A stretch of 64,000 nucleotides of DNA, from positions 1 to 64,000 of the forward strand of contig NZ_AUCG01000006.1 of NCBI RefSeq assembly GCF_000429645.1. The letters run 5' to 3'. Below are positions 61,511 through 64,000 of the stretch, one piece after another (the stretch's first letter is position 1; each line of letters begins with the position of its first letter). Under the pieces are notes generated by a model. It was given only the letters and a program-made list of their open reading frames with translations, was not told the DNA's origin and did not search any database. This DNA comes from Niveispirillum irakense DSM 11586. Lineage in GTDB: Bacteria > Pseudomonadota > Alphaproteobacteria > Azospirillales > Azospirillaceae. The translations under genes and the position numbers were made by a program.

Positions 61511-62497
61511 ATGAACCGCCTCGCCGCCCTCCTGCTTTCCGCCACGCTGCTGTCGGCCCCCATCGCCAGCGCCGCGACCTTGAAGCCCGCCGGCTCGGTC
61601 GCCGCCACCCAGATCACCCTGGGCGATCTGTTCGATGGGCTGCCGGCGGATGTTGCGGCGCGGATGGTGATGGCGGCCCCCGCCCCCGGCAGCAGCCTGA
61701 CATTGGATGCCGGCATGCTGGCGCGGATCGCTGGCGCAAACGGCATCACCTGGCGGCCCATCAGCCCCTACGACAATGCGCAGATAAAGCGGGAAGCGGT
61801 GGAGGTCAGCACCGCTGGCATCCAGGATGCGCTGCGGACCGCCCTGATCCAGGCGGGCACCGGTGCCGACGTGGATATCCAGCTCGATAACCGTACCTTG
61901 AGCCTGTTTTTGCCGACCGGCAGCGACGCCTCCGTCCGGGTGGAAAATCTTGCCTATGAGCCCGCCCGTGGCCGCCTGACCGCCGATCTGGTGGCGCCAG
62001 CCAGTGGACCTGAACTGATGCGCCAGACCGTTACCGGTCGTGCCATCGATATGGTGGAACTGCCGGTCCTGACCCGCCGCCTGCAGACCGGGGAGGTCAT
62101 CAGCGAGGGTGATCTGACCTATCTGCGCACCCCCCGTGACCGGCTGATTGCCGGGGCTGTCACCGATAGCACTGATCTGGTTGGCAAAACCCTGCGCCGC
62201 ACCGTCACGCCCAATCAGGCTGTGAACAGCCGCGACGTGCGGGAACCGGTGCTGGTGGCCAAGGGGGCGATGGTGACCATCATGCTTCAGTCGGACCTGA
62301 TGACCCTGACGACCCAGGGTAAATCCCTGGCCGATGGTTCCCAGGGTGAGTTGGTACGGATTGTGAATACGTCCAGCAGCAGAGTGATCGAGGCGATCGT
62401 GGCCGGCCCCAATCTGGTGGCCGTCCGTCCCGCCGGCCAGATCGCCGCCGCAAACCAATCCGCAGCCCGTCCGGCTACCGTCCGGGCGAGCCGTTAA
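61511..62497 (+). CDS. flgA: Flagellar P-ring assembly chaperone FlgA
   Basis: A 328-residue periplasmic chaperone for the P-ring subunit FlgI. Residues 1-21 are a signal peptide (SAPIASA). The C-terminal SAF domain (VVELPVLTRRLQTGEVISEGDL-like strands, then LRRTVTPNQAVNSRDVREPVLVAKG) lies at about 175-260. It is longer than enterobacterial FlgA (219) because of an extra N-terminal domain common in alphaproteobacteria. GGAGAACGATA precedes the ATG. flgI is not in the window. Confidence 0.92.
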   Translation: MNRLAALLLSATLLSAPIASAATLKPAGSVAATQITLGDLFDGLPADVAARMVMAAPAPGSSLTLDAGMLARIAGANGITWRPISPYDNAQIKREAVEVSTAGIQDALRTALIQAGTGADVDIQLDNRTLSLFLPTGSDASVRVENLAYEPARGRLTADLVAPASGPELMRQTVTGRAIDMVELPVLTRRLQTGEVISEGDLTYLRTPRDRLIAGAVTDSTDLVGKTLRRTVTPNQAVNSRDVREPVLVAKGAMVTIMLQSDLMTLTTQGKSLADGSQGELVRIVNTSSSRVIEAIVAGPNLVAVRPAGQIAAANQSAARPATVRASR

Positions 62498-62508
62498 GGA
62501 GAACCGAT

Positions 62509-63273
62509 ATGTCCGCTGCCCAGACGTTCCGTGCCGTCCGTACATTGACCCTGCTGACGCTGGGCGCCACCATGCTGACCGCTTGCGGCACCGCCGACCG
62601 GCTGGCCAATATCGGTAAGGCCCCTGCCCTGTCAGCGATTGAGGATCCGTCCCGCAATCCTAATTACCAGCCCGTGCGCCTGCCCATGCCGGAAGCACCA
62701 GTGGTGGACCGGCAGGCCAACTCGCTGTGGCGGGCCGGATCGCGCGCCTTCTTCAAGGACCAGCGCGCCGCCCGCGTCGGCGACATCCTGACCGTCAATA
62801 TCCAGATCAATGACCGGGCGCAGTTGCAAAACCGCACACAGCGCACCCGTAACGGCACGGACAGCCTGGGCATTCCCAACCTGTTTGGCCTGGAGGCCAG
62901 CACCAACAACATTCTGCCAAACTCGGTGGACCCGGCCAATCTGATCAGCACCAATGGCACCAGCACCAGCAATGGTGACGGCCAGATCCAGCGGCAGGAA
63001 CAGATCAATCTCCAGGTCGCGGCCCTGATCGTGCAGGTTCTGCCCAATGGCAACATGGTGGTCCAGGGCAAGCAGGAAGTGCGCGTGAATTACGAGGTGC
63101 GGGAATTGATGCTGACCGGCATCATCCGGCCGGAAGACATCACCTCGGCCAACACGATTTCCTATGAAAAAATTGCCGAGGCACGGATTTCCTATGGCGG
63201 GCGCGGCAATGTCAGCGAATTGCAGCAGCCGCGCTGGGGCCAGCAGGTGCTGGAAGTCATCAACCCGTTCTGA
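62509..63273 (+). CDS. flgH: Flagellar L-ring lipoprotein FlgH
   Basis: A 254-residue outer-membrane lipoprotein forming the L-ring. The lipobox is MLTAC with Cys26. The conserved regions SLWRAGSRAFFKDQRAARVGDILTV (parted at AAR), NLQVAALIVQVLPNGNMVVQG and GIIRPEDITSANTI match FlgH at the usual length. AGGAGAACCGAT precedes the ATG, 11 bases after flgA. It is the last gene of the operon, followed by a terminator. Confidence 0.95.
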   Translation: MSAAQTFRAVRTLTLLTLGATMLTACGTADRLANIGKAPALSAIEDPSRNPNYQPVRLPMPEAPVVDRQANSLWRAGSRAFFKDQRAARVGDILTVNIQINDRAQLQNRTQRTRNGTDSLGIPNLFGLEASTNNILPNSVDPANLISTNGTSTSNGDGQIQRQEQINLQVAALIVQVLPNGNMVVQGKQEVRVNYEVRELMLTGIIRPEDITSANTISYEKIAEARISYGGRGNVSELQQPRWGQQVLEVINPF

Positions 63274-63284
63274 TGAAACCAGCA

Positions 63285-63316
63285 AAAAGGCGGCCCGGAG
63301 AGCCGGACCGCCTTTT
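63285..63316. terminator. Bidirectional terminator after flgH
   Basis: A 13-bp stem with one mismatch (AAAAGGCGG.CCGG with CCGG.CCGCCTTTT) and an AGAG loop. Short T-runs lie on both strands, suiting the convergent flgH and KduD-like genes. Confidence 0.8.
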
Positions 63317-63363
63317 CCTGCCAGGAGTAGCCAGCCGATCCCAGACAGATCGACCGATTTTTC

Positions 63364-64000
63364 TTACCGGGCCAGCCAGCCGCCATCGACGGCGAGCGTG
63401 GTGCCGTGGACATAGTCTGCGGCACTGGAGGACAGGAACACGGCGGCCCCGCCCAGATCGGCGGGCGTGCCCCAGCGGTTGGCCGGGATGCGGGCCAGGA
63501 TATCGCGGTTGCGACCCTCGTCTGCGCGCAGGGCTTCGGTATTGTTGGTGGCGAAATAGCCGGGTGCGATGGCATTCACATTAATGCCCTTGGCCGCCCA
63601 TTCATTGGCCAGCAGCTTGGTCAGCCCGGCAATGCCGCTCTTGGACGCGGTATAGGACGCCACCCGGATCCCGCCCTGGAAGGACAGCATGCTGGCAATA
63701 TTGATGATCTTGCCGCCCGTGCCCTGGGCCAGGAACTGCTTGGCCACGGCCTGGGCCAGAAAGAAGGGCGTCTTCAGATTGACGTCCAGCACCAGATCCC
63801 AGTCGGCTTCCGTGAAATCCAGCGCATCGGCACGGCGGATGGTGCCAGCGTTGTTCACCAGAATATCCAGCCGGCCAAAAGCGGCCACGGCCTTTTCCAC
63901 CACCTCGGCCACCGGCGCACCGGTGCCCAGATCGGCATGGACGAAATGGAACTTGGCGCCGGCCGCTTCCACCGCCTGCTGCGTGTCGCTGGGCGTGGAC
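63364..64000 (-). CDS. KduD-like SDR (2-deoxy-gluconate/DKII dehydrogenase), cut by the right edge
   Basis: The C-terminal part of about 210 residues of a short-chain dehydrogenase; the frame stays open to the window edge, so the start and cofactor motif are missing. NNAGTIRR, the catalytic Ser in IASMLSFQGG, YTASKSG, and the end LAVDGGWLAR with YFATNNTEALRAD strongly resemble KduD (2-dehydro-3-deoxy-D-gluconate 5-dehydrogenase) of pectin breakdown. The neighbouring genes that could confirm this lie off the window. Confidence 0.85.
   Translation of the reverse strand, partial: STPSDTQQAVEAAGAKFHFVHADLGTGAPVAEVVEKAVAAFGRLDILVNNAGTIRRADALDFTEADWDLVLDVNLKTPFFLAQAVAKQFLAQGTGGKIINIASMLSFQGGIRVASYTASKSGIAGLTKLLANEWAAKGINVNAIAPGYFATNNTEALRADEGRNRDILARIPANRWGTPADLGGAAVFLSSSAADYVHGTTLAVDGGWLAR

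Noticed and set aside
1-64000. CRISPR arrays, tRNA/rRNA genes, insertion sequences
   Set aside because: No regularly spaced repeats, no cloverleaf with a GGTTCGAATC-type T-arm and no transposase motifs or flanking inverted repeats were seen by eye; a covariance or HMM scan was not possible.

Overview
This is GC-rich chromosomal DNA with dense, short-spaced genes. It most likely comes from a motile, aerobic alphaproteobacterium of the Rhodospirillales/Azospirillaceae type (Niveispirillum/Azospirillum-like). That placement is inferred from protein style: a sphingomonad/azospirilloid TonB receptor, a flgF-flgG-flgA-flgH order, class I fumarase, OxyR next to ahpCF, and the many RND, MFS and CHAD proteins. 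No tRNA, rRNA, CRISPR array or insertion sequence was seen.

Layout. 1-533: no convincing gene, only a low-complexity frame open to the left edge. 0.5-12.3 kb: housekeeping and transport genes (secreted hypothetical protein, fumarase, RidA, an RND efflux pair, AEC and MFS transporters, purT). 11.7-24.2 kb: a glycan locus with a 2OG-Fe(II) oxygenase, a 2266-residue protein made of four tandem TPR-plus-glycosyltransferase modules, and the operon pseB-pseC-SDR-Rieske protein-Rieske oxygenase-GNAT. 24.3-37.1 kb: N-acetylglucosamine acquisition, with a complete PTS (IIC-IIB and a IIA-HPr-EI fusion), nagA, a SIS-type glucosamine-6-phosphate deaminase, a CutC-family protein, a secreted PNGase A-type N-glycanase and a large TonB receptor. 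The same 8-mer, TTGGTATT, lies upstream of three of these units. 37.2-40.6 kb: peroxide defence, ahpC-ahpF-oxyR with a recognisable OxyR box. 40.6-46 kb: a stress and redox patch (FNR-like regulator, NDH-2, DUF892 protein, two small proteins, CBS protein, SDR, MaoC). 46.3-52.4 kb: ParA-like, CYTH/CHAD, pgk, ClpP-like and ALDH genes. 52.5-54.3 kb: two Nif11-like RiPP-precursor-type genes and an EamA transporter. 54.3-58.9 kb: MCP, small XRE regulator, PuuA-like ligase, Crp-type regulator and a possible sRNA. 58.9-63.3 kb: flagellar genes fliN and flgF-G-A-H, the latter behind a textbook sigma-54 promoter, with mug between them. The right edge cuts a KduD-type dehydrogenase.

How the parts fit. 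The secreted PNGase A would release N-glycans from glycoproteins. The TonB receptor could import oligosaccharides, and the PTS, NagA and NagB-II would take GlcNAc to fructose-6-phosphate. The PseB/PseC/GNAT genes make a diacetamido-trideoxy sugar of the kind used on flagellins. The adjacent four-module TPR-glycosyltransferase and the flagellar genes make flagellin glycosylation the leading hypothesis. The split Rieske oxygenase and SDR in that operon suggest an unusual, oxidised sugar. These two glycan systems, and the pair of Nif11-like peptides without a visible maturase, are the most interesting parts of the window.
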